Source of the DNA: JOPF133 sp052144935
Lineage (GTDB): Bacteria; Acidobacteriota; Terriglobia; Bryobacterales; Bryobacteraceae
Assembly: GCA_052144935.1 (NCBI GenBank)
Contig: JBKQPR010000370.1
Location: forward strand, 62,001-126,000
DNA length: 64,000 nt
Direction: 5' to 3'
The position numbers and the translations under genes were made by a program. The notes beneath the pieces are model-generated. The model was not told where the DNA came from. It ran no database searches and saw only the letters and a list, made by a program, of their open reading frames with translations. Positions 33,835-41,765 of the stretch are shown here, piece by piece. Numbering within the stretch: position 1 is the first letter of the stretch; every line of letters begins with the position of its first letter.

Positions 33835-36345
33835 CTACTTCCTCCCCGGATACGGCACGTCATACCCCTTGGCGTCCCACCACAGAATGCGGTTCAGCAC
33901 ATCCTGCGGGGCATCGTCCAAATCGCGCCAGTTCATGGCGGCGGATTGCTGGGCGGCCCATAGCTTGCGCCCGCTCAGAGCCTGCAGCGGAGGATTCATC
34001 TCATCGATGGCCACTTTGGGCGTGAGGTGCTCGTACGGCTCCAGCGCCGCCTCCGCCGTGAAGATGCTGGTCATGGGCCGCGCCGCTTTCAGGAAGCGCG
34101 TGCGCGAGGGGATCTGGAAGATCTCCTGGATGGTGCGAATCATGCTCTCGTGGTTGTAATTGTTCGAATCCACCGCGCCGCGCCGGATGAGCGGGCCGAT
34201 GGCCAGCGCCACGGTGCGGTGGCCGTCCACGTGGTCCACGCCGTCCTGCGCGTCGTCCTCCACCGCCAGGATCAGGCTGTGGGGCCAGAAGCGGCTCTTG
34301 GAAATGCCCTCCACAATTCGCCCCAGGGCCAGATCGTCGTCGGCCACCATGGCCCGCGGCGTGGGCACTCCCGGACGCGTGCCGTTGGTGTGGTCCTCGT
34401 CCAGAGTGATGATGCTGAGGTTGGGCAGTTGGCCGCTCTGTTCGTGCTCGCCCAGCTCGCGCAGGTACTCCTCGGCGCGGATCTGGTCCGGGATGCTCAG
34501 CGAGCTGTAGGGATAGCGCTGGCTGCAATAGGGCGCCAGCGCCGGGACGCCGGAACGCGCGCCTACGGCGTCCTGCCACTTGCCTTCTTTGTAAAGCTGC
34601 CAATACTGGCTCCAGGTGAGCGCCTGGCTTTCGTTCATGTCCTCCACGGTGTTGGTCTTGGAATTCCAGCGCGCGGCCACCTGGAACTCTCCGTAGATGC
34701 GCACGTCCAGCGGTTTGGGCGCGCTCTGCCAGAAAAAGCCGGTGGGTGCCACGGTGAGCGCGTCGGCCATGTTCCAGGCGTAGCCGCGCGGCGAGCCGGC
34801 GAAGGCGCGCTCCACGTAATCGCTGACGAAGGCTTGCATGAGCCACTGGTGGCCGTCGAAACTGATGGCGCCGCCGGTATAAAAATTGTCCAGCGTCACG
34901 TAGCGTTCCGCCAGCGCGTGATGGTTGGGCGTGATGTCGCGGCCGTACATGCACAGCTTGGGGTCGTTGTTGCCCTTGGGAAGGTCGCCCAGCACCTGGT
35001 CGTAGGTGCGGTTCTCCTTAATGATCAGGAACACGTGCTGGATGCCCAGCGAAGGCAGATTGGCGATGCCGCCGGCGGTCTCGTAAACCGGGCTGTTGGC
35101 GGCGCGCACCTCGCGCGTGCCCGCCGCCACCTGCATTCCGGTGGGCACGGGGATCCTCTCCAGCGATCCCTCATACTGCCGCGAATTGAAGGTGCCTTTC
35201 TTGTCCGCGGTGTTGCCGATGCCTTTCAGGTTGAGAACCCGCAGCCCGCCTTCGGAATCGATCGCCAGGGCGGTGGGGAACCACGCGGTGGGCACGGCTC
35301 CATCCATTTTCCAGGCATGCCCGTGCGGCTTCAAAACCGCGATGGCGTTGTTGCCGCCGCAAGCCACGTAGAGGGTTTTGCCGTCCGGCGCGAACGCCAG
35401 GGCGATAGGCTGGCTGCCCAGCGTGGATTCGGGATACGTAGGGATTTTGACATCCGCGCGCGCCGCGGTGGCGATGTCGATCAGCGAAACCGAATCCGCG
35501 TGGCCGTTGGCTACCGCCAGGGTTTTATGATCGGGACTTAGCGCCACAGCCGAGGGCGCCAGGCCCACCGCCAGTTCGGTTACCGCCAGGGTCTCGGCAT
35601 CCACCACGCTCAAGCTGCCCGTGGCGGAGGAACCGGTCACCGGATCCGTTACCACCTCCGACCCGCTGGAAGGGGCCACGGTATCGGAAGGCCGCGGCTG
35701 CCGGCCACCGCGGTTGCTGACGTAGATCTTGCCCGCCGAGCCGGACACCGCCATGCCAAAGGGGGCGACTCCGACATCCACCTTGCGGCGCAGCTCGTGG
35801 GTGGTGGCGTCGATCACCGCCAGCACATTCTCACGGCTGAGGGCGACGTAGGCGGTCTTGCCATCCTCGGAGAAGGCGATGCCCGCGGGCACGGGGTGGC
35901 CGGGAAATTCGATGCGCGTGGATTCGCCCGGCATGCCGAGCTCGGTCAACTGCGTGATGAGGATGGAATCGCGCCCGCCGCGCGCCGTCTCGCTGGCCCA
36001 CAGCTCGCGGTTGCCCGGCCGGAAGGCAATTCCGATGTAAGAAGTGGAGCGCGCGGGGATTTCGGCCAGCCGGGCGCCGGTAGCGCCATCCAGCAGCAGC
36101 ACGCTGCGCGTGTTCAGCACGGCGAGGATGCGCTTGGCGCTGTCGAACACCATATCCACGGGACGGCCGGGGATCACGGTTTGTTCGCCCCAGGGGCGCA
36201 GCAGTTGATTGGTGGGAACCAGGTAGTAGCCCTCGGGCTGTTTGCCGAGCGCCACGGTGGTCTTCAGAATCGAGAAGATGGCGGTCTCCCGCGCCACGAG
36301 CGCCAGACCGCCAAGAGCCAGAACGCAGAGAATGGACTTGCGCAT
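33835..36345 (-). CDS. Beta-propeller plus phosphoesterase (AcpA/phospholipase C-like) exported protein
   Basis: 836 residues from the ATG at 36345, chosen because a signal peptide follows directly (KSILCVLALGGLALVA). Residues ~30-400 hold YVTN-type seven-blade repeats (KRILAVLNTRSVLLLDGATG, YVALSRENVLAVIDATTH, TLYVACGGNNAIAVL). Residues ~420-800 are a phosphoesterase domain: VFLIIKENRTYDQVLGD, HHALAERYVTLDNFYTGG, LEDDAQDG-type AVEDDAQDGVDHVDGHRT, and YNHESMIRTIQEIF. Family members are phospholipase C or acid phosphatases; the substrate here is unknown. Confidence 0.85.
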   Translation of the reverse strand: MRKSILCVLALGGLALVARETAIFSILKTTVALGKQPEGYYLVPTNQLLRPWGEQTVIPGRPVDMVFDSAKRILAVLNTRSVLLLDGATGARLAEIPARSTSYIGIAFRPGNRELWASETARGGRDSILITQLTELGMPGESTRIEFPGHPVPAGIAFSEDGKTAYVALSRENVLAVIDATTHELRRKVDVGVAPFGMAVSGSAGKIYVSNRGGRQPRPSDTVAPSSGSEVVTDPVTGSSATGSLSVVDAETLAVTELAVGLAPSAVALSPDHKTLAVANGHADSVSLIDIATAARADVKIPTYPESTLGSQPIALAFAPDGKTLYVACGGNNAIAVLKPHGHAWKMDGAVPTAWFPTALAIDSEGGLRVLNLKGIGNTADKKGTFNSRQYEGSLERIPVPTGMQVAAGTREVRAANSPVYETAGGIANLPSLGIQHVFLIIKENRTYDQVLGDLPKGNNDPKLCMYGRDITPNHHALAERYVTLDNFYTGGAISFDGHQWLMQAFVSDYVERAFAGSPRGYAWNMADALTVAPTGFFWQSAPKPLDVRIYGEFQVAARWNSKTNTVEDMNESQALTWSQYWQLYKEGKWQDAVGARSGVPALAPYCSQRYPYSSLSIPDQIRAEEYLRELGEHEQSGQLPNLSIITLDEDHTNGTRPGVPTPRAMVADDDLALGRIVEGISKSRFWPHSLILAVEDDAQDGVDHVDGHRTVALAIGPLIRRGAVDSNNYNHESMIRTIQEIFQIPSRTRFLKAARPMTSIFTAEAALEPYEHLTPKVAIDEMNPPLQALSGRKLWAAQQSAAMNWRDLDDAPQDVLNRILWWDAKGYDVPYPGRK

Positions 36346-36429
36346 AGAACTTCCAGCATAAGGCACGGCGCGTCAAGATATGATGACAGGCCGGGCCGGG
36401 CTGGGCCGCCAAAGGGCGCCGCTCTCTTC

Positions 36430-36647
36430 ACTGCGCGTGTGTCGATCCACTTGATGCTCTGCGGTGACCGCGCGGAAGCCGATGGCCAGCCGGTTCCACC
36501 CGTCGATCGCCACGATGGCGAGCGTCAAGTTAACCAGTTCCTCCTCGGTGAAGCCCTGGCGGCCGCCTGACAGACGTCGTCGGGGGCATGGCCCTCGCTG
36601 ATGCGTGTGATGGCTTCGCTCCAGCGCTGGTCGGGATCGTGACCTGG
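36430..36647 (-). pseudogene. AhpD/carboxymuconolactone decarboxylase-like remnant
   Basis: The minus strand encodes HDPDQRWSEAITRISEGHAP in one frame and, after a frameshift, EEELVNLTLAIVAIDGWNRL followed by AIGFRAV in the next. These match the C-terminal half of AhpD-like proteins (alkylhydroperoxidase fold); the N-terminal half with the CxxC pair is absent. Non-functional relic. Confidence 0.65.
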
Positions 36648-36734
36648 CCGTTATTTTGGATTTTGCCGATGGTGCTCATACAAGCCTGACGTCCTGCCGG
36701 TGGCATAGCAGACTGCCGGGGATGTCAAACCACC

Positions 36735-36891
36735 ACCCACAGAGGCAACGGAAGCAACCGAGGCAACAGAGGCAAGGCCGGCTGAATGCGCGGCTACGTC
36801 ATGCGCAGCTACTCAACCGCGGCTACGTCTTACGCATTACGCAGCTACGCAGCCGCGGCTACCGCAGCCGCGGCTACCGCATGCGCGCGCT
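36735..36891. repeat. Low-complexity GCGGCTACGYA / GAGGCAACRGA repeats
   Basis: A short run of GAGGCAACGGAAGCAACC units (to ~36776) is followed by about seven imperfect units of CGCGGCTACGC or CGCAGCTACGC type up to the end of the proline-rich gene. No gene; between convergent relics. Confidence 0.65.
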
Positions 36892-38148
36892 TCACTGCCT
36901 TTCCGTGATCGTCACCGGCGCCTTCAGCCGGAACGTGATGCGCGTTTCCGAGGGTAGCGTGGCGGGCGCGCCGCGGGTCAGCAGGACCGCGCCGGCTCCC
37001 GCGCCGCCCCCCACTCCGGCGCCGGCCGCCGCGCCTTTTCCGCCGCCCGCCAGCGCTCCGATGAGCGCCCCGAATGCCGCCGCGCCACCTATTTTTTCGG
37101 CGTCCTGGAGATGCGTCTGGCCGGCGTGCCGGTTGAACGGGTCGGTCTGGATGGCGATGGTCTGCCCATCGGAGGTGTGAATCCGCGTGATGGCCACGGC
37201 CAGCGAAGCCACTCCGCTCACTTTGCCGCCACGGTCGGCGGCTACTACGCGGCCTTCCACCCGCGCGCCCCGCTCGGCGATCACGAACCCGTCCGCCACG
37301 AGCTCCTTTTCGAGCGTGGCGCGGAACGTGTCACCGGGCTGATTCCGCTCCGAAGAGAGGCCGTCAACAAGGCGCACCGGGATCAACAGACCGGCGCTCA
37401 GCGTCACCTTGTTCGGCTCGGGAGGCGGAGCAGCTTGCGGGGTGCCCTTTGGGCCCGGCGGAGTCTCATTCTCCGGCCGGCTGCGGGCGGGTGGAAGGTT
37501 GGAAGCGGGTGGCTCGGGCTGCGGCGCGGCCGGCTCAGCCACCGGAGGGAGGACTTCGGGCGGCGGCGCGGGGGCCGTGGGGGTAGCGGCAGCCAGCGCC
37601 GGCGCAGCCACCGGGGGTAAGGATTGCGGCGAGCCTTGCGGCAGGGTCGTGGGGGTAGCGGCGGCCGGCGCCGGCGTAGCCACCGGGGGTAAGGATTGCG
37701 CCGAGGCTTGCAGCGGCACCGCAGGGGTCGCGGCAGCCCGCGGCACTGACGCGGGCCTATTGCGCGCCACCACCGTCACTGGCTGTGAGCGGGGCTGCCA
37801 GGCCGGCCGCGGTTTCACCGTGCGCCGCTCCGGCAACGGCGAGGGATGTACGGTGGATACCGACGCGGGACGAGCCGCGCCAGGAGCTGCAAGACGCGCC
37901 GCGCCTACCGGCGCGGATGCCGCCGCAGGAGTTGCCGCCGGAATGGATGCCGTGACGGCCGGCGCGGGCGGGGGAGTTCCCGGCTGGGCGGCCGCCGCAG
38001 GCGCCTGGCTGGGCGCCGGCCGCACTTGCGCGGCGACTGCGGGAACCGCAGCCGGAACCGGAGCCTGGGGTCTTTGCGCCACCCTCATTACCACGGCTCC
38101 GCACAACGCCCCGGCCACCACCAGCAGCGCGATCTGCAGCGGCTTCAT
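36892..38148 (-). CDS. Exported or anchored Pro/Ala-rich protein with glycine-zipper C-terminus
   Basis: 418 residues. An N-terminal membrane helix (LQIALLVVAGALCGAVVMRV) is followed by ~220 residues of Pro/Ala-rich low complexity with two near-identical blocks built on QSLPPVATPAPAAATPT. A folded domain then starts at KVTLSAGLLIPVRLVDGLSS and ends with a glycine zipper (AAFGALIGALAGGGKGAAAG) and ETRITFRLKAPVTI. This resembles Acidobacteriota proteins with no known role; the linker suggests it spans the periplasm. GPKGTP within the linker comes from a CCCTYTGGGCCC repeat (37437-37461). Confidence 0.65.
   Translation of the reverse strand: MKPLQIALLVVAGALCGAVVMRVAQRPQAPVPAAVPAVAAQVRPAPSQAPAAAAQPGTPPPAPAVTASIPAATPAAASAPVGAARLAAPGAARPASVSTVHPSPLPERRTVKPRPAWQPRSQPVTVVARNRPASVPRAAATPAVPLQASAQSLPPVATPAPAAATPTTLPQGSPQSLPPVAAPALAAATPTAPAPPPEVLPPVAEPAAPQPEPPASNLPPARSRPENETPPGPKGTPQAAPPPEPNKVTLSAGLLIPVRLVDGLSSERNQPGDTFRATLEKELVADGFVIAERGARVEGRVVAADRGGKVSGVASLAVAITRIHTSDGQTIAIQTDPFNRHAGQTHLQDAEKIGGAAAFGALIGALAGGGKGAAAGAGVGGGAGAGAVLLTRGAPATLPSETRITFRLKAPVTITERQ
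37437..37461. repeat. CCCTCTGGGCCC-family repeat inside the Pro-rich gene
   Basis: GGGGTGCCCTTTGGGCCCGG, continuing CGG, one mismatch from the consensus, in frame. Confidence 0.75.
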
Positions 38149-38211
38149 CTCTCCACTCTCCTCAATGCCAAGTGACGGGCCAGCGCCGGGTTGCGTTTCC
38201 GGTAATGGTCC

Positions 38212-39096
38212 CTACCCCACCACTTCCAGAAACGCCCGCGCCGCATGGCTCAGGGCGCGCCGTGTCGGATAGATCAGCCGGATCTTTCGCTCCACGTGAA
38301 TCTCCTTCACCCGTACTTCGCACAGCAGCTTCTGTTCGATCTCCTGCTCCACGCACATCCGCGGCAGGAACGCCACGCCCTGGTCGTTCTGCACCAGCTT
38401 GCGAATGGTCTCGATGGTGGGCATCTCCACGTCCATGCACAGCGGCACTTTGTGCGCCTGAAATTGCCGGATCACCACCTCGCGGTACGGCGACACCACG
38501 TTGTGCGCGATAAACGTCTCGGCCTCCAGCTCGCCAATCGAAACCACCTTGCGATGCGCCAGCTTGTGCTTCGGGGACACCACGAAGGCCAGCGCGTCGG
38601 TGTAGATCACCTTCGAGCGCAGCCGCTCGTCGGCGGGGTCGTAGCTGATCACGCCCAGCTCCAGGTTGCCGTCCAGCAGCTCGTTGGGCAGCTTGCTCGA
38701 CAGGCTGCGCCGCACCTGCACCTTGATGCGCGGGTACAGGGCGCGGTACCGCTCAATGTGCCGCAACAGATACAGCGTGGTGGATTCGTTCGCGCCGATA
38801 ATCAGGCGCCCCGCCGAATTGTCGCGCAGCTCGGCCAGCGCGTTGTCGAGTTCCTGTTGCAGGCTCTGAAAGCGCCGCGCATAGTCCAGCACCGTGCGGC
38901 CGGCGTCGGTGAGGATCAGATCCTTGCCCGAGCGGTCGATCAGCCTCTCGCCCAGTTCCTGCTCCAGCCGCTGCAGCGCCAGCGAGACCGCCGGCTGCGT
39001 GCGCAACAGCTTCTCGGCTGCGCGGGAGAAGCTTTTTTCGGTGGCTACGGTGAGGAAAACCTGCAGAGCGTAGAGTTCCACGGCTGCGCTCATCAT
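38212..39096 (-). CDS. LysR-family transcriptional regulator
   Basis: 294 residues. The N-terminal winged helix reads LYALQVFLTVATEKSFSRAA, then LLRTQPAVSLALQRLEQELG, the LysR signature. The C-terminal periplasmic-binding-like domain contains GRLIIGANESTTLYLL and FVVSPKHKLAH. It is divergent from leuA with an 80-bp shared gap, the typical position of an LTTR controlling its neighbour, so it may regulate leucine synthesis; the effector is unknown (alpha-isopropylmalate acts for LeuO/LeuR-type cases). CysB/CbbR-like roles are also possible. Confidence 0.88.
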   Translation of the reverse strand: MMSAAVELYALQVFLTVATEKSFSRAAEKLLRTQPAVSLALQRLEQELGERLIDRSGKDLILTDAGRTVLDYARRFQSLQQELDNALAELRDNSAGRLIIGANESTTLYLLRHIERYRALYPRIKVQVRRSLSSKLPNELLDGNLELGVISYDPADERLRSKVIYTDALAFVVSPKHKLAHRKVVSIGELEAETFIAHNVVSPYREVVIRQFQAHKVPLCMDVEMPTIETIRKLVQNDQGVAFLPRMCVEQEIEQKLLCEVRVKEIHVERKIRLIYPTRRALSHAARAFLEVVG

Positions 39097-39176
39097 AACA
39101 TGCGCTAATATCTACCTACAAAATTATAAATTTGCCAAATCGAACGCGCAGCCCCCATAATGGCCTAGGTGATGCA

Positions 39177-40349
39177 ATGAGCGACCGCGTATACATCTTC
39201 GATACCACGCTGCGCGATGGCGAACAATCTCCAGGCTGCAGCATGACGGTTCCGGAAAAGCTCCGGATGGCCCGCAAACTGGTGGAGCTGGGAGTGGACA
39301 TCCTGGAAGCCGGCTTCCCCATCGCTTCGGAAGGCGATTTCGAGGCCGTGGACGCCATCAGCCGCGAGTTTCCCTGGGCCCAGATCGCGGCCCTGGCCCG
39401 CTGCTGCACGCTGGATGTCGAGCGCGCCGCCCGGTCGCTGGTCCACGCGCGCCGCCCGCGCATCCACACCTTCATCGCCACCAGCGACATCCATCTCAAG
39501 TACAAGCTCAAGAAAAGCCGCCAGCAGGTACTGGATGAGGCCGTGGCCGCGGTGGAGTTGGCGCGGCGCCATGTGGACGATGTCGAGTTCTCCGCCGAAG
39601 ACGGCGCCCGCACCGATCCCGATTATCTCGAACAAGTCTCCCGCGCGGTGGTCGCCGCCGGCGCCCGCACCGTGAACATCCCCGATACCGTGGGCTACTC
39701 CACGCCCAAGGAATACGGGGTGCTGATCGGCCGCGTTGCCCAGGCGCTGGGCGATTGCGCCGTGGTCAGCGTCCACTGTCACGACGATCTGGGCCTGGCA
39801 GTGGCCAACTCGCTGGCGGCCGTGGAAGCCGGCGCCCGCCAAATCGAGTGCACCATCAACGGCATCGGCGAACGCGCCGGCAACTGCTCGCTCGAAGAGA
39901 TCGTCATGATCCTCAAGACGCGTTCGGACGCGTACCCCTATCACACCGGCATTCAGACCGAGCACCTGTTTTCCTCGAGCGAGCTGCTCAGCTCCCTGAT
40001 CACCTTCGGTCCGCAGCCCAACAAGGCCATCGTCGGCCGCAACGCCTTCGCCCACGAGGCGGGCATTCACCAGGATGGCTATCTGAAGGAAAAGACCACC
40101 TACGAGATTATCGACCCGCACTCGGTCGGCGTGCCCGAGGGACGCCTGGTGCTCGGCAAGCACAGCGGCCGCCACGCCCTCGGCCAGCGCGCCAAGGATC
40201 TCGGCTTCTCGCTCACCCGCGACGAGCTCGACGCCCTGTATCACCGCTTCACGGCCGTGGCCGACCATCGCAAGAAGGGCCTCATGGATGAGGAAATCGT
40301 CGCGCTCGTCCAGGAGGATCGCAAGACTCTGCGGGTGGCGGCGGACTAA
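39177..40349 (+). CDS. leuA: 2-Isopropylmalate synthase, short form
   Basis: 390 residues from the ATG at 39177; the frame continues a little upstream without a better start. It condenses acetyl-CoA with 2-ketoisovalerate, the first step of leucine synthesis. The HMGL-like TIM barrel shows FDTTLRDGEQSPGCS, VHCHDDLGLAVANSLAAVEA and GIGERAGNCSLEEIVM. It ends at MDEEIVALVQEDRKTLRV. The usual ~510-residue LeuA has a further C-terminal leucine-binding regulatory domain, which is absent here, so feedback inhibition by leucine may be lost or handled elsewhere. Homocitrate synthase-like function is possible, but the adjacent leuBCD supports LeuA. Confidence 0.88.
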   Translation: MSDRVYIFDTTLRDGEQSPGCSMTVPEKLRMARKLVELGVDILEAGFPIASEGDFEAVDAISREFPWAQIAALARCCTLDVERAARSLVHARRPRIHTFIATSDIHLKYKLKKSRQQVLDEAVAAVELARRHVDDVEFSAEDGARTDPDYLEQVSRAVVAAGARTVNIPDTVGYSTPKEYGVLIGRVAQALGDCAVVSVHCHDDLGLAVANSLAAVEAGARQIECTINGIGERAGNCSLEEIVMILKTRSDAYPYHTGIQTEHLFSSSELLSSLITFGPQPNKAIVGRNAFAHEAGIHQDGYLKEKTTYEIIDPHSVGVPEGRLVLGKHSGRHALGQRAKDLGFSLTRDELDALYHRFTAVADHRKKGLMDEEIVALVQEDRKTLRVAAD

Positions 40350-40376
40350 ACATGACGACGTTGTCAGTCCTCCCAC

Positions 40377-40432
40377 AACCGCTTGCTCACTCGCTCGGCT
40401 CTGATCGGAGCCGCGACCGTGAGGGAGCGGTT
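40377..40432. repeat. 56-bp palindrome of the GCTCCCTGACGGTCGCGG family
   Basis: Two 28-bp halves with no loop: AACCGCTTGCTCACTCGCTC and onward face TCGGAGCCGCGACCGTGAGG and onward (five to six mismatches). It sits between leuA and leuB in the operon. Confidence 0.85.
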
Positions 40433-40494
40433 CACGACAATAGCACCGAATGTCGTGGTCGAACACCTGGCTGGCCTGGATCGCGGGAGCGCGC

Positions 40495-41580
40495 ATGAAT
40501 CTTAGCGTCCTCGTCCTCCCCGGCGACGGCATCGGCGTGGAAGTCACCCGCGAGGCGGTGCGCGTGCTCCAGCACGTGGCCCGCCAATGGAATCACTCGC
40601 TGCAGCTCACCGAGGGACTGCTGGGCGGCATCGCCATTCATCAGACCGGCACGCCGCTTCCCGAAGAGACTTTGCGCCTCGCCGCCCAAGCCGACGCCAC
40701 CCTGATGGGCGCGGTCGGCCTGCCCGAATTCGACAACGCGCCGCCCGATAAGCGGCCCGAAAAGGGACTCCTGGGGCTTCGCCGGGCGCTGGGCGTCTAC
40801 GCCAATCTGCGCCCCGTGCGCGCGTATGCGTCGCAACTGGATTCGTCTCCCCTGAAGAACCACCTGGTGGAAGGCACCGACATGATCATCGTCCGCGAAC
40901 TGACGGGCGGGATCTATTACGGAACTCCGCGCGGCATTTTCGAAGATGGCGCGGAGACGCGGGCGGTCAATACCATGACCTACACGCGCTCGGAAATCGA
41001 GCGTGTCTCCCGCATGGCCTTCCACCTGGCGCGGGGGCGCCGCAAGAAAGTGACTTCGGTGGATAAGTCCAACGTGCTGGAAAACTCGCAGCTCTGGCGG
41101 CGCGTGGTAGTGGAAGTCGCCCGCGAGTTTCCCGATGTGGCCCTCGATCATCTGCTGGTGGACAATTGCGCCATGCAGCTCATCCTCAACCCGCGCCGCT
41201 TCGACGTGGTGTTGACCGAGAACATGTTCGGCGACATACTCAGCGACGAGGGCGCGGTGCTGGCCGGCTCCATCGGCATGTTGCCTTCGGCCTCCATCGG
41301 CGACCGGCGGCCTTCGGGCGCATGGGTGGGGCTCTACGAACCGGTGCATGGTTCGGCGCCCGATATCGCCGGCCAGGACAAGGCCAACCCTCTGGGCGCC
41401 ATCGGTTCGGTAGCGGCCCTGTTAGAGTACAGTTTCGGCTTGCAGGAAGAAGCCTCCGCGGTGGATGCCGCCATCCAAACGGTGTTATCGAGCGGCCACG
41501 TTACCGCGGATTTACGGCCTCCCGGCGCTCCCGCGACTACCGCACAGGTAGGTCGAGCGGTGTGCGCCGCGATCGGCTGA
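40495..41580 (+). CDS. leuB: 3-Isopropylmalate dehydrogenase
   Basis: 361 residues from the ATG at 40495, preceded by a GGGAG Shine-Dalgarno; an in-frame upstream start at 40450 would add an unconserved lead. It oxidises and decarboxylates 3-isopropylmalate with NAD+. Motifs are VLPGDGIGVEV, LRPVRAYAS, ELTGGIYYGTPRG (substrate loop), KSNVLENSQLWR, and the metal/NAD site NMFGDILSDEGAVLAGSIGM with EPVHGSAPDIAGQDKANPLG. Confidence 0.95.
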   Translation: MNLSVLVLPGDGIGVEVTREAVRVLQHVARQWNHSLQLTEGLLGGIAIHQTGTPLPEETLRLAAQADATLMGAVGLPEFDNAPPDKRPEKGLLGLRRALGVYANLRPVRAYASQLDSSPLKNHLVEGTDMIIVRELTGGIYYGTPRGIFEDGAETRAVNTMTYTRSEIERVSRMAFHLARGRRKKVTSVDKSNVLENSQLWRRVVVEVAREFPDVALDHLLVDNCAMQLILNPRRFDVVLTENMFGDILSDEGAVLAGSIGMLPSASIGDRRPSGAWVGLYEPVHGSAPDIAGQDKANPLGAIGSVAALLEYSFGLQEEASAVDAAIQTVLSSGHVTADLRPPGAPATTAQVGRAVCAAIG

Positions 41581-41635
41581 GCGGGGCCTTACCGGCTCCC
41601 GCTCAGCTAAACTGGATGTAAAGGGTAAGTTCCAA

Positions 41636-41734
41636 TTCACCGCAGAGGCGCGGAGAACGCAGAGACTTCGCAGAGAAAACAAGAAAAAGGTCTTCTCCGC
41701 GAAGTCTCTGCGTTCTCCGCGCCTCTGCGGTGAA
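41636..41734. repeat. Near-perfect 42-bp inverted repeat (CACCGCAGAGGCGCGGAG family)
   Basis: Left arm 41636-41677 starts TTCACCGCAGAGGCGCGGAG. Right arm 41693-41734 is its reverse complement with one mismatch, around a 15-bp A/G-rich loop. It lies between leuB and leuC and would form a very stable RNA hairpin. Confidence 0.92.
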
Positions 41735-41765
41735 TCGATAGCCTCTAGTGAATCGATAGCCTCTA
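41730..41765 (+). repeat. 18-bp direct repeat running into the leuC start
   Basis: GTGAATCGATAGCCTCTA occurs twice in tandem (41730-41747, 41748-41765); the last A of copy two is the first base of the leuC ATG. It overlaps the right end of the inverted repeat. Confidence 0.9.

Noticed and set aside
39097..39176. Specific LysR binding box
   Set aside because: The gap is AT-rich with several T-N11-A matches, none with a convincing dyad; I do not mark one.
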